Part shown: positions 23,897 through 35,842 of the stretch, in pieces
Layout of the letters: each line of letters opens with the position of its first letter
How positions within the stretch are numbered: position 1 is the first letter of the stretch
Assembly (NCBI GenBank): GCA_024721245.1
Contig: CM045564.1
Span: 18,298,019 to 18,362,018, forward strand
From: Mitragyna speciosa
Lineage: Eukaryota > Streptophyta > Magnoliopsida > Gentianales > Rubiaceae
Direction: 5' to 3'
DNA: 64,000 nt
Program-made: the position numbers and the translations under genes
Notes under the pieces: model-generated
Database searches by the model: none
What the model was told of the DNA's origin: nothing
What the model saw: only the letters and a program-made list of their open reading frames with translations

Positions 23897-24187
23897 TAGA
23901 TGGTACAAGTTCGAGGCTTTGAGAAGTACTTTTGTCTTTTAGATTCTAAGAAATCGTGCTACCTGAAAATTTATGTAGGAGTATTACATGTGTTAATTGT
24001 TTGGTTAGGACTAAAAATATTATTTTTTAGAATTTTTCTTCGTACCAACACCAAAAATATTTTTTTATGTAAAATATTTTTCAGTTTTACTACCTCTGGC
24101 TAAAAACAAGCTAATACTTAATGTTTTTTTTTTTGGGAAATTCGAGAGTGACACTGAAGCTACTTTTGTAACTTCAATTACCAAATT
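23897..24187. repeat. NAC-A 3' flank, shared with copy B
   Basis: This stretch matches 42729-43079 in copy B, for example AGAAATCGTGCTACCTGAAA and TTTTCAGTTTTACTACCTCT. Similarity stops at about 24187, where the next duplicated unit begins. Confidence 0.8.
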
Positions 24188-25338
24188 AAAAATATGCATG
24201 TTCTTATGATTGAGCTTTTTCTGTAACAAATGAGATGGTGAATTTGTGAGCAATCTGTAAATTGCATTTGGAACCAGAAATCGCTTAATGACTGAAACCC
24301 TGTGGAACAAATAGCACATGGCAGCAATGTTGTGGGTTGAAGTATGTTGGGGAAAAGGTGATGCATTTGCAAATAGATGCTATACTGTAAACTGAGTTCT
24401 GTAGTTTTTTGGTCAAATTACTTTGTTCTTCTGGCTGTAAATGGCACAACACTATTGCCTTCGAGGTTAGTTTTCATTACATTTTGGTTAAGTACGTTAG
24501 GCTTATGTATTTTGACCAAAACCACCAAAAGATATCGAATTCAAGTAGTCACTAATTGCATGTACTATTGCTGTTTATTTTTTATCCACTTCTTTCTGTA
24601 AATATATGATGATGTTTAAAGATTAATGAAGCTATCCATTGAATTGCCTTAAGGGTTCTGTCTTTGTTGTTCTTTTAAAGTTATCCTAATAATGCTGCGT
24701 ATTTAATAATATTCCCTCTGAATTTCCTTGGAATTATCCATCAAATTTATGTCTGCAACAGCTATAACAATAGTAGAACTTCTAATATATGAACTATTGA
24801 AATCTTGGCTATATTAATATTTCCTATTGATTATGAGAACAATTATTGTTTAGATGTTTAGAATATAAGGTAGCATATTCGGATCCTGGCGAGTTAAATA
24901 TTGTCAGAACTAGATGTTCAGATAGTTTGGTTTAGTATTTCAATAGATTTTTCCCCTATATCCTTCTCTAGACTCTGAATATGTCTTTTGTTGTTTGGAT
25001 GGTTATTCTTGGTTGGTTTATTGGAAAAATTCAGCATTGATGTTTAATTTCAACTCCAAAACCATTGAAATGAAACCTTGTAGCATTTTACTTTTAGCCT
25101 GTTTGATTTGGAAGGCAACAGAAATTATTGAAACTTCTCTCTCAAAAGGTTTCATATTGTTCGTTGAGTAAAGTACAACTTTAACGCACTTGAGTTAAGC
25201 AATTACTGCTGCACATTTTTGGTATAGGACCAACAGAAGTGCTCTGGCATTGTGGGAAAATATCAATTCGACTAGGAATGATTGATTTGCTTGTTGACAC
25301 TATAAATTTGATTACAAACAAAAATGGCGATGCTTCTC
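24188..25338. repeat. Tandem segmental duplication, copy B, left arm
   Basis: Colinear with copy A from 12245 onward with a modest number of substitutions and small gaps, up to AAAAATGGCGAT at 25319-25330. The LTR-like insertion then interrupts it. The rest resumes at 27172. Confidence 0.85.
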
Positions 25339-27171
25339 TGGTACTTAGACCACTTATTGGTATAATAGTAAATTATATTAGGTAGTAAGGGTATAATTGT
25401 CATTTTGTGTCATTAGGGCATAATTAGTAATTCTGGAATTTTCTACATTTCATTAGTCTCCTAATGGTTCTTTCTCTACCCAATTACTCTCTTAATACCC
25501 CTTTCTCTCTCTAGAAGTGGAAGAAGAAGACTTGGAAATTCAAGGGCAATCAAGGAGGGGAGACCTAGAGGCCTCAACCCAACCCAACAATTACCAAGAT
25601 AATTTCTCTAATCTTACTCTACTTCGATATGGTTTTATCTAATGGTAGTGATTAGAGTAGTTATTGTATGATTAAGGAAGGGTTTGAGGTTGTTTATGTC
25701 ATAATAATGATGGATAGTTGAATATTTAGTTGTTAGTTGTGATTATGATGTGTTTTGAGTGTTGTTTATGAACTTATTCAACCCATTTTTCAAATTTGTT
25801 GAGTTTGGAATGGAATGCCTTTGTGGTAATTTGATGAAATGTGTGAAAGACGTGTTCAGATTTTTTAGTTTTTCCCAGTTGAGACGCGCCCTGGAGGTAG
25901 AGTTGCGGACAAGGCTCAAGGCTCTGAACTGCGGCTCCCTCGCTGTTGGTGAGCGGCGGGTAGGCTCACCCAAGTTGCCGCCCGCGACTGGGGGCTCAGT
26001 TTTTGGTGATCCACGGGTCAGTTTTCTTTTGATCTGCGGGCGTGAGATCACGCGACTCAACGGATCACCTTTGTTTTGACTCTTTTCGCTTTGTTTTGCA
26101 TTCTAAGTCCAGATTTAAGCTTTAATTATTGTTTCTAGATGGAATTAGTGTGTAATTAAGTGCTTAATGACTTATTTTAGGTGAGGAAATTGACCAACTC
26201 TTTGAGGACTACTTGAGCTCGATTGGAACGAGGTAAGTGGGGCTTGTATCCATTGTTTTTGAAAATGATATTTGATACACTAAAAGTGTTTTGAAACTCT
26301 ATTTGCTATACAAATTGGCTTGGATGTGGTTACTTTGTGTTTTTGAATTATGACATGAATATAGGTGGTGTATTACTTGGCAAATGATCTATTGAGTTAT
26401 TGATTGTAGAGTGACCTTTTGACGGGACTAGTTCCTTACATGGTATTTGATTTGTATTTGGACCGTACTAGCCGGATGGTAGCTAGTTTTTTAAACCGAA
26501 CCAACCGGTAGAAAGTTAGTTTTGGAACGCGTTAATCGGCATGTTAACAACTGGATATCTGGGTCAATTAGGACCTAATGATTGAACTCAATGATTGTTT
26601 TGGACTTTGGTCTATGATTGTGTATGAATATGAAACTGTCACGTTACTTTGTATCTATATGACTATTGATAATGTGTTTTGAAAATGTATATATGTATAT
26701 GACACCTTCAAGCCACAATGTGATACCTATACTACTTATTGGGCAATTTATCGCTCACCCCATGTTTCTTTTGAAAGCAGCAGTGAATGATGATTTTGTT
26801 GAGGAAGAACTGGACCGGCATATGGATGTAGAGGATGAGACATGGATGATATGATTAGTAGTACTTTGTTATCTTGTTAGTCCATGTATGACATTTTGAT
26901 GACGATTTTGGTATGCTAGTACTTATGATGATAGACTATGTTTATACTTGTGACGCTTTGCTGCTCGACATTCTAGTGCTTGTATTAAGTATTGAATTGT
27001 ATTGAAGTTTGAACTGGCTTTGGGTGGATGAAATTGATATATATCTGGTTGATATTTACTTATCTATGCTTATGCTATTTTGGGTTAGTTTGTATGTGAA
27101 TTTGTTGGCCTTGTGCCCGTAGCGTAGTCTGGGGCATAGCGGGTGCCACGTCCCGAGCGCAAGGCGTGACA
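25339..27171 (+). mobile_element. Solo-LTR-like insertion 1
   Basis: About 1.83 kb is absent from copy A at the matching place (near 13495-13510). It ends GCAAGGCGTGACA and contains GACGGGACTAGTTCC (about 26417), an ACCGG-rich stretch and AACAACTGGATATC (about 26548). All are shared with the elements at 53662-55753 and, inverted, at 61410-62343. No gag or pol frame exists. It probably begins at TGGTACTTAG, which aligns with the TGTAATATTAG start of copy 2. Clear target duplications are not visible here. Confidence 0.7.
25880..26065. other. GC-rich patch inside LTR-like element 1
   Basis: An unusually GC-rich segment in an AT-rich region. It is rich in CGCG, GCGGC and GATC-type words and sits at the same relative place as a larger GC island in LTR 2 (54298-54660). 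The open frames across it are a by-product of base composition. Confidence 0.6.
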
Positions 27172-28158
27172 CTTTAGTCCAGCATAGTGCCTGCTATCTT
27201 ATTAAAACCAACAGATTGGTCATCTTGCCTAATTCTGAATCCTGGCATATGCGATTTCAAGTCCATTAAAAAAGATCATTATTTCTTTTACTTGTTTAAA
27301 ATGCAAATGCAACTTCAGGCTGAGGAAAGTTCATAGTTCCCTGGAGAACAAATTTAATATCATTGAATCGTATTAAAAATCTCTTAACTTCTTTCAGTCC
27401 TTACCCCCATGATCTACTCCATGTTTTCCAAGAAAAAAAACTATTTTTGCTTAAAATTTTATTTTACTTATTACTGCGAACAATTGATTTAATAATTCAA
27501 AATTCATATGTTACTAATTTAATTCGGACAATAGAGTTAGGTATAAAAACATAAGATACTGATACTGACATCTCACTTTGTATTAGTAGCATTCTGCTTA
27601 CTAAATATTTCTTGTCAAACTGATTAAAAAAATACGAAATACCAAGATGTGTAGTACCAATATCCGGCCCAAAATATAGGCATAATAATCAGTACACTTA
27701 TCAACAAGTTTGATTTCCACAAAATCCAAAAGTGATTGACTTTAGGAAACTTCGAATGCACAATAAAAAATCCGAAACTGCATGGCTTTAGATGGTTTTA
27801 GGAAACTTTGCATATACAAAGGATTCCAAAACTCGCTTTAGGAATCTTTGTATGTACAAGGAATCCAAAACTCCATGGCTTTCGGAAACCTTCCATAACG
27901 TATAAATATCTCCTCACATCTGAATACATTAACCCTTAATAACGGTATAGTTAATTACCATAAATCCTTTCAGCGTTAGTAATCACTATTAGAGCTTTTT
28001 GCGTTCAACTTCTCTCCTTCTTCTCTTTGATATTCAGCGAAGAGCAAACCCTTTTCTCTATACACCCAAGTCTTACGAAACAATATTTACAATATTCTTG
28101 ATTCAATTCAAGAATCATCAGATACATTACATTACCATATTAGTTGATACGTACATAT
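27172..28158. repeat. Copy B, right part of NAC upstream region
   Basis: Resumes copy A homology (13507 onward, then 23017-23344). It includes the unoccupied MULE2 target ATTCCAAAAC at 27823-27832, followed directly by TCGCTTTA, which in copy A lies beyond MULE2. Confidence 0.85.
27901..27908 (+). promoter_or_regulatory. NAC-B TATA box
   Basis: TATAAATA, conserved with copy A, lies about 250 bp before the NAC-B ATG at 28159. Confidence 0.6.
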
Positions 28159-28245
28159 ATGGCTGAAAAATATCCAATAGGTTTTCGGTTTAGGCCCTCG
28201 GAGGAAGAGCTACTCTACCTGCTCTACCTGAAGGTGACAAACCAG
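28159..28245 (+). pseudogene. NAC-domain gene copy B, 5' fragment
   Basis: The first 29 codons (MAEKYPIGFRFRPSEEELLY and on to KVTNQ) are intact and in frame. MULE1 then interrupts the gene directly after codon 29. The reading frame of the remainder continues without error at 42267. An upstream in-frame TTG at 28144 is not a plausible start; the ATG at 28159 equals the copy A start. Reading on into the element adds about 38 foreign residues and stops at 28359. Confidence 0.88.
28236..28245. repeat. MULE1 target site duplication, left
   Basis: GACAAACCAG is repeated exactly at 42257-42266. Copy A keeps the single unoccupied version CACAAATCAG at 23422-23431. Confidence 0.95.
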
Positions 28246-28830
28246 GGCAAATTTCTCCAAATATTGTTAATAAAAAAAAAAGTCCCCATTTTGGGGTCAC
28301 TTTTTTTTTTGATTCCCGCATTAACGTCGCCGCACATACCTTGTGCGGCGACTGATTAAATTTTTTTTTTTTTTATCCACGTGTGCAGTTGTGCAGTGTG
28401 TGTCAGGAGGGCTTTTTGTGCAATTTTTTGCAATTGTGAAAGTCACCGCACAAGCTTTGTGCGGTGACTCTCACAAAATGCATCCGAATTTTTTTTTTTT
28501 TTTTTTAGGTGGGGCGTCTTTGGGGGTATTTGTGCAATTTATGGGTAATGTGAGAGTCACCGCACAAGCTTTGTGCGGTGACTCTCTATCCCCAATTTTT
28601 TTTTTAATTGCTGGTTTTTTTTTTTTTTTTTTTGGTGTATGTGAGAGTCACCGCACGGTTGTTGTGCGGTGACTGTCACACACACCGAAAAATTGCATAT
28701 CACTCCTTTTTTTTTTTTTTTTTTTAATACTTGAGGGGCCGATTGTGCAATTTCATTTTGGTGTGAGAGTCACCGCACACAGCAAGGGCGGTGACTCTCA
28801 CACCAAAATGAAATTGCATATTAGCCCCCC
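28246..28830. repeat. MULE1 left terminal inverted repeat with five hairpins
   Basis: About 585 bp, reverse-complementary to 41667-42256. It contains five 27-bp palindromes starting at 28326, 28442, 28556, 28647 and 28769. Each has the form GTCACCGCACAA...TTGTGCGGTGAC (GTCGCC in the outermost). They are separated by T-rich runs at steps of 116, 114, 91 and 122 bp. The innermost palindrome extends to arms of about 35 bp (28746-28819). Confidence 0.95.
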
Positions 28831-28831
28831 T

Positions 28832-28945
28832 AGCCTAGCGCCACTAGTGTCCAAAATTGAATTGGAAAATTGAATTGCACAATTGTCCAAAAAGCCTACG
28901 CCACTAGTGTCCAAAATTGAATTGGAAAATTGAATTGGAGGCTAG
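28832..28945. repeat. 60-bp direct repeat, two copies
   Basis: CCACTAGTGTCCAAAATTGA recurs at 28841 and 28901, inside units of exactly 60 bp. This directly follows the inner edge of the left inverted repeat. Confidence 0.85.
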
Positions 28946-29093
28946 CTGCATGTGCATAGCCGGTTAGCTTTACATTTGCAGGCTTTGAAAGGCTTTGACA
29001 GCCTTTGACTGCAAAATAGTGCTAACAGCCTTTGTCTGCAAATTTTTTCAGACCCGTGAATGCTGAATAATTGGTTGGTTTGGTTGGTGATTC

Positions 29094-29102
29094 TTTATAA
29101 AT
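29094..29102 (+). promoter_or_regulatory. Possible transposase promoter (TATA)
   Basis: TTTATAAAT at 29094-29102, just inside the left inverted repeat, is the only clear TATA-like box before a more balanced-composition stretch (29110-29300). Splice-acceptor-like sites at 31376 (CTTGCAG) and 32846 (GTATTAG), the latter just before the transposase ATG, would allow a spliced leader. This is an inference. Confidence 0.3.
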
Positions 29103-29302
29103 TTGTTGAACAAAATGGCCGAATGTCATTCATACTCACTCTCTTCAAACTTCATCAGTTCCGCCCCTACTCCCTTTCTTCAAACTTCAGAACAATTTCT
29201 TTTGTCTTTTGGCCATGTTGAGCTCAAGCAAAAGGCTCTTCCAGTCCAGTTGAGCGTTGTTGCTACACAGTCCAATTTTAGGCTCAATTTGCAGTGATTC
29301 TC

Positions 29303-32300
29303 TTATTTAGGTTAGTTTGTACTTTATTTTATTTTTTTAGTTTGTACTTTATTTTATTTTTTTTTATGTTTATGTTTATGTTTATGTTTATGTTTAAGTT
29401 TATGTTTATGTAATTTAATATATGTTATTGTTTTTGTTCATATATTATAATGTGAATGTTGCTGTTTTGAGTTATATGCCATAAAAAATGTTGCCTTTTT
29501 TATTTATACATCATAATATATGTTGCTTTTTTAATTGTATTTAATTGATTGTTGCAGTTTTTTATTTTTGTTGAAAGGCTACCAATTGCTATTAATTTGA
29601 TCTTATTTGCTGTTTTTTGTTGTATTTATTATAATATTTGAAGAAAAGTTAATTAAAAGAACTTTTAAATGTATATTAGTAACAAAATTACAGTCATTAT
29701 TAGCATAGAAAGTACTTTTTTGAGTTAAGGGTTGCGGACAAGTTTCTTGGGAGTGACATCAGAAATTTTTTTTTTTTTTTTTTATAAATATGCAAGGTGT
29801 TGCCGTTAATGAACTCGATAGCAAAAAAAAAAAAAAAAATAGTTTCAATTTTGCACTCTAGTCCTTAGGGACTAGAGTGCAAATTTTAAAACAAAACAAA
29901 TTACAGTGTTGCCGTCAAGGAGGTTGACGGCAACACTGTTGCTTTTTTGTTTTGTTTTAAAATTTTCACTCTAGTCCCTGAGGACTAGAGTGCAAAAAAA
30001 TTAAATTACAATTTTTAGAAAAAGGTTTTTAAAAATTGTGTCAAGGTTTTAAAATTTTTATAAAAAGTTTTCTAAATGTATAATTGAATTAGGCAAAAAT
30101 TTTAAAAATTATATAAGCGACAGCTTTTAAAAGAATTTTATAAAAAGTTAAAAATTTAAAAATTTTATTATTTTACATAAAAGAAAACATAAATTTTAAA
30201 TTTTTTAAAATTTTTAAAAAAATTTAAAAGTTTTTTAAGAGTAGAAAATTATTTTTTATTGATTTGATTTGATAAAGTGAATAAAGCATGAAAAAATTTA
30301 TTTAAATTGAGTAAAAAGAAACAAAATTGAGTAAGTGATGTAGTTGGTGTCAACAACATTTAACAAAAAATTATTTTTTTGCACTCCGATCCTTAGGGAA
30401 TTGGCCCTCGAATTCCTAAAGACGTTAATGCTAAAATCCAACTACCCTTAAATAAGATATATGTTAAATTTAAAATTGTTGAAAATTTTGTGTAGTTTTG
30501 GTTTAACAAATATGTTATGTTAAAATATTTAAGATTTTTTTATGTTGCATTTTTTATTCTTAATTGGTATTTGGATCAATTATGCAAAGTGGAGAATTAT
30601 TGACAATATTTTCTACTTAGAAATAGTTATGGAAATAAGTAGAAAAAGATTTAAAAAGGATAAGTGGAGAAATATTTTAAAAGTAGGAATTATGGAAGTA
30701 AAAATTACAAATTGCATATTAAGTTGTAAGTTATAATTAAAATACAAATCCTATATCCTAATTCTAATTGTTAAAAATTACAAATTGCATATTAACCCTG
30801 TATCATAAATCTAGAATCCTAAAATAAAAATCGTTAAACAAAAACAAAAAACCCTAGAAACAAAAAACCTGTAAAGCCCTAATAGAAATTTATCTGACAC
30901 AAATTTGTGTTCGAATTTTCAAAGTGTGAACACAAATTGTATTAAAGTTTTTTTTTTTAAACAAAATTTTCGTGGTTTCAAAAATTATTTAAAGTTTTGA
31001 AGTATGATTTTTTGAGTTTTATTTTTAGGGTTTTAGAATATGACTTTTTTAGTTATAATTTCAGGAAATTGGGAATTTTTCTTTTTAGTTTTTGTTTTAG
31101 GGTTATAGAATATGAATTTTTCAATTCTAATTTCAAGGTTTTGGAATATGAATTTTTTAGCATTTTTATGGTTTAGTTTCGTTATTAATTTTTCATATTC
31201 TTAATTATATTGGTAATAATTATAAAAAAATTTAAAATTAATTAAAGAGTATAATCAATTTAATTTTAATAAGAATAATTTCAATTTTAAATTTAATTAT
31301 TAAAGTCTTTTTTTGGCATTGAATTACAAACAAATAAAATAAATTCTCGTCTCTAACTATAATGTTTAATCTTGCAGGTTGTTGGAAGCTGCAGAAGGTT
31401 GTGAGTTGCAGTAGAAAAGAGGGTTGGAGAGGCTAGAAATTCTCACATTCAGTAGGAATTTGGCATTGAAGGTTGGTATTCCTAAAACCAATATAAATAT
31501 TTTATAAGTATAGTTAGGTTTAATAATTTTGGTAGATGTTAATAAATTGTGATTTTTGAATTTAAGAATTTATGTCGTTGTTATTGTTACTGTAATTTCA
31601 TCTATTGGTACTTATATTATTATTGGAATTTTGTTTTCAAGCATTTGGTGGTTGGAATATTCATTTAAGGCCATTAGCTAGGTGATATTTTCATTTAGTC
31701 CCATTAGGTGGCTGTAATTTTCATTTACTCCTATTAAGCTGCTGGAAACTTGATAATTTGATCCTATTAATAAATTTAGATTATTATAGATAATAATCTA
31801 ATCATTATGTTAAAATGTGTAAAGGCATTTATTAATACGTTTAGGGTTATTATGTAAAAGTTATTTTATTTTTATTATTTCGGTTATATTATGTTAGGAT
31901 TAAGTCCATAAAATAATGTTGAAATTAATAATTTCAGTTGGATAAATAGTTATAGTTAAGGTTTAGATTATTATGATTGACAATTAGTGATTATGTTAAG
32001 TTGTTAAATTGCCTTTTAATTTTAAGTACAAAATATGATTACGTTAAAATATTTATTTTTTAGGGTTATAGTGAGATATTGAAAAAATGCATTATACATA
32101 ATAGTTAACTTATTATATTAAAATTTTATATGTTGTTAAAATTATTATAGTTTACTCAAGATTAAGGGTTTATATAGTAATGCGAAAATATAGATTTTAA
32201 CACGGATAATTATTGATATGCAATTTTTTGACTATTACGTTTAATAAATTAGTGGATTATGTTAAAATTTTACGATGAGTTTATTATAATGTCAAAATAA

Positions 32301-32861
32301 TATTACAATGAATTGAAGTAAAATTTTACAAAGTTTAAGTAACAATACACTGTTAAAACTTTATAATGAGTTTAAGTAAATATATTATCTTCATATTATG
32401 TTAGTTGTGTTATTGTGGTTATACTATGTTAAGATTAAGCCTAATATTAAACATGCATTAGGTTATAGTCAGATATTGAAAAATATGCATTAAACATATA
32501 TTTTAACATGGATACTTATTGATATGCGTATTTTTTACTATAGGGTATAATTGTATAATGTGTATTTTAGTTCCACCAATTATTAATTATGTTAAAAAAT
32601 TGTATTATGTAAAAAATATGCACTATCCTTTATTATGTCAAAATTCTTATGTTAAAATGTTTATTTTACATGAATATTCTTATGCACTAGCCTTTATGAT
32701 TTGTATTATTTGAAATAAATAGGCAAAATAGGCAAAATAAGCATTTTAATTTTAGATTTTGTGATTTAAATATTTTAATGAGTAGCTTATGGATGGATTA
32801 ATATTATATTAACTATAAATATTTTTATTTTTGTTTATGAGTATTAGACAAGTTTTGTCAA
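29303..32861. other. MULE1 5' non-coding region
   Basis: Very AT-rich, with a short TATGTT tandem near 29365-29412, long poly-A/T tracts and a foldback at 29853-29993. The 31378-31470 stretch (GTTGTTGGAAGCTGCAGAAG) has a different, more balanced composition and sits between splice-like signals, so it may be a leader exon. No coding domain was recognised. Confidence 0.5.
29853..29993. repeat. Triple nested foldback in MULE1
   Basis: A perfect 28-bp palindrome (GCACTCTAGTCC-ttag-GGACTAGAGTGC, 29853-29880) and a near copy (29967-29992) flank a 37-bp hairpin (ACAGTGTTGCCGTCAA-ggagg-TTGACGGCAACACTGT, 29903-29939). AACAAAAC-type spacers also pair with each other. The whole stretch can therefore fold as one long hairpin or three short ones. 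Confidence 0.9.
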
Positions 32862-35594
32862 ATGAACAACGGTCTGATTATTCAACTATACTGGGGAGGA
32901 AAAATTGTTGACAATGGGGGATCATTGGCCTACGATCCTCCGAGGTGCAATAAAATGATAATAATCAGGGAGCATGTAAGGTTTAACGAATTGGTTCAAA
33001 AAGTATACAACGCAATGCAAAGGGACCCTAGCGAAGTTGGTAAGATAAATCTTCTGCTACGAAATCATATTGGCGGGTATAGTTATACGGGTGTACCGAT
33101 AACGGACGACGACGATGTCGATAACTTATATTATATGAAGCAGATGGTGTCGCCTCAAACTCCGTGCGAAATATATGTCGAGGTGGAAGAAAACCAAATT
33201 AATGCCAACCTATACGGCTCGGGTAACCCATTTAATGACTATGAAGCAACACCGTTGCCTCCTAACCCACCTCCTCGTAGACGCCGTCGTGGGGGTAGAC
33301 ATGTGGATCGACCTAGCAGTAGTCGGATGGTTGATGATACTTTGGCACAATCATCGGGTCATTTCACATCTGCTGCAGAATATAATACGGCAACAGGTGA
33401 ATATTACACGGGTACTTCAGCAGGCGAATATTATACTGGTGCTTCAGCAGGCGAGTATTGTACGGGTGCGTCCACGGGTGATGAACTTGGTATAGAGGAT
33501 GAAGCAGATTCCGAACCAGAACCAGAGAGCGATGATTCCGAGCATGAGGATTCGGGGAATCAGGCAACACATATGGACGAGGCAGGTCCTAGCGTTCCTT
33601 ACACAGGCGGTGTGTCTGAAGCCATGGGGTCACTTCGAGATATTGAAGGTGTCGAAGCAATGATGGCATTTGATCCCATGGATCGCGGAAATCACATGCG
33701 TCTCAATGTGTGGAATGAACAGATACAAGAATTGGAGCTGGGACAACTGTTCAAGACAAAAGACGATGTTGAGCGAGCTGTTATATTATGGTCGAGTCAA
33801 GAACAACAGGGAGTACAGAGTTAAAGAAAGTAGTCCACGAACGTGGTATGTCATTTGTAAACATCGAACTCCCGCCACTCCATGCAATTTTAAACTGAGA
33901 GCCACACTTCGGAGTACATATCAACAGTGGATGATTGTGACTTTACAGAAGGTGCATAGTTGTGTTCGCGTGTCGAACTCGAACGATCACCGACAATTGA
34001 GCTCTCACATAATTGCTGAGTATATTGTGAGCCATATAAGTAATGGTCCATTGTTCCCGGTCAAAGAAATACAAACAGCAGTTAAACAGAAGTTCAGTTG
34101 TGATATCACGTACAAAAAAGCGTGGTTTGCAAGACGAAGGTGCATTGACCTAGTCTACGGTGATTGGCCTACTTCTATAGCGCAGTTACCTGTATTCATG
34201 CAAGAGTTAGTAACGACTAACCCCGGCACGGTAGTCTCTTGGCTACACCATCCACATAGTACATCGCAGTGCTTCATTTTTGATTACGTGTTTTGGGCTT
34301 TCGGACCTGCGATCGAAGCATTCAGGTTCTTAAAACCTGTTGTTTGTGTAGATGGGACATTTATGAAGGGGCCATATAAATCCAAACTTCTTGTTGCCGT
34401 TGGATTCGATGCAGACAATCGACTTCTCCCACTAGCTTTTGCCCTTGTGGATGAAGAAACAAATCGAAGTTGGGGATGGTTTATGCAGCAGCTGCGACAG
34501 TACATTTTTGGAAATGTCTCAAAAATTTGCATCATCTCTGACCGACACAAGGGCATTATTAACGCCATGCATAATTGGCCGGATGACAAGGCAGTCCACA
34601 AATTCTGCTTGGTCCACGTCCAAGCTAACTTCACAAAAAAATTTAAAAATCAGCGGTAAGATAATTATAAAGTGTATATTTTAACTTCAGGTTGATGTTA
34701 TAATATTGGTACTTCATATTCAAATTTTGATCGAATTATACATATTTTTTCAGATTGAAAGATCTTGTGTGGGCAGCTGGATCTGCCCGACAAGAACGAA
34801 AATACAATGAATTCATGCAGCAAATTCAAGTTATCAGTGAGGAGGCGCATCGATGGCTGACAGGTGAATCCGTTCAACCACATCAATGGGCACTTTGCAA
34901 AGACGAGGGATATAGGTGGGGACACACGTCAACAAATATTGCCGAGTGTTTCAACAGAATTTTACGGAGTGCCAGATTATTACCGATCAAGGCATGCGTT
35001 GAACACACATTCAACCAAAGTGTGTCATTGTGGGAAAGAAAACGAAAAATTGCATCGAATCCTACTTTTCCACTCCCTAAGCATCAGTGGGATAAATACT
35101 CCGTAAACGAAGAGAAGGCACGGCAGCACTCAGTAACGCAATACAACAGCGTCGCGGGCGAATATGGAGTGGTTACAAGAATTCATCATGGCAGAGGTGG
35201 AAATGCCCAAACGGTAAATTTTAGTCAGCACACATGCACGTGCGGTAAATACCAATCTTTAAGATTCCCATGTTCCCATGTTATGGCCGCATGTCGAAAG
35301 GCGGGCATTAGACCAACTGAATTAATTGACCCTGTCTACACAAATTCCACGTATTTTCAAATATGGACAGGCCAGTTTCACCCTATTAGACATCAGGCGT
35401 ATTGGGCGCTTCCTGATTTTGCAATAGCATACGATGCTACACGTCTGAGAGAAAGGACAAGGGGCCGACAAAGAACGTCACGAATTCTTAACGAAATGGA
35501 TCGCCGCTGTCCTGATGCCCCACGTAGATGCAGTGTCTGTTGCCAACCGGGTCACAATGCAGCTTCATGTCCCCGATCGACCCATTTTCTCTAG
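32862..35594 (+). pseudogene. MuDR-type transposase of MULE1 (one frameshift)
   Basis: Cut-and-paste Mutator transposase. The N-terminal PB1-like region starts MNNGLIIQLYWGGKI. An acidic, repetitive linker (33400-33560) follows. The MuDR N-terminal domain starts at LGQLFKTKDDVERA near 33740. The DDE core has VDGTFMKG (first D, near 34350), ISDRHKG (second D, near 34540) and NIAECFNRI (E, near 34945). A CLVH motif follows the second D. The C-terminus has a SWIM finger (CTCGKY...CSH, 35237-35282) and a zinc knuckle CX2CX4HX4C (near 35530-35570), ending at 35594. One GT-AG intron (34656-34753) joins the frames exactly. One base too many at 33795-33798 breaks the frame between the linker and the MuDR domain; everything else looks intact. 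The PMD gene follows 248 bp downstream. Confidence 0.92.
34656..34753 (+). other. Transposase intron
   Basis: 98-bp intron with donor GTAAGA and acceptor TTTTTTCAG. Joining 34655 to 34754 makes an arginine codon and continues into LKDLVWAAGSA, the conserved MULE sequence. MULE2 has WTIGSARQ at the same place. Confidence 0.85.
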
Positions 35595-35842
35595 CTGATT
35601 TTTTTTTAGGGTTGTGTCTTTTAATTAAGGATGTATCGATTTGTTTATTTACTTTTTTGTGTAATGCTATGAACAATGCGAATAAAATTGAGTTGCACGT
35701 TCATCTGTTACATGTACTTCTGTTCGTATTATTTTAACAATCTAATTAACAATTTGCTTATTCATATACATTGTGAATTTTGTATTTTAATTCGTACAAA
35801 TTTGTAACCAAATTTGTTTTACTTGCGCATGATATCAGGCTT

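Noticed and set aside
25743..26079. Open frames across the GC-rich patch of LTR 1
   Set aside because: Frames are open on both strands because of GC-rich composition inside a non-coding LTR. No domain is present.
25331..27176. A 5-bp target duplication for LTR 1
   Set aside because: The bases flanking the most likely ends (TTCTC and CTTTA) do not match; the insertion is supported instead by its absence from copy A.
28343..28672. Open frame in the MULE1 left inverted repeat, with a twin at 41828-42037 (minus)
   Set aside because: It is a translation of poly-T tracts and hairpins, and the duplicate arises because the repeats are inverted copies. It is not a gene.
33175..33570. Alternative frames over the acidic repeat of the transposase
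   Set aside because: They are shadows of the repetitive tyrosine-threonine-glycine linker in the true frame.
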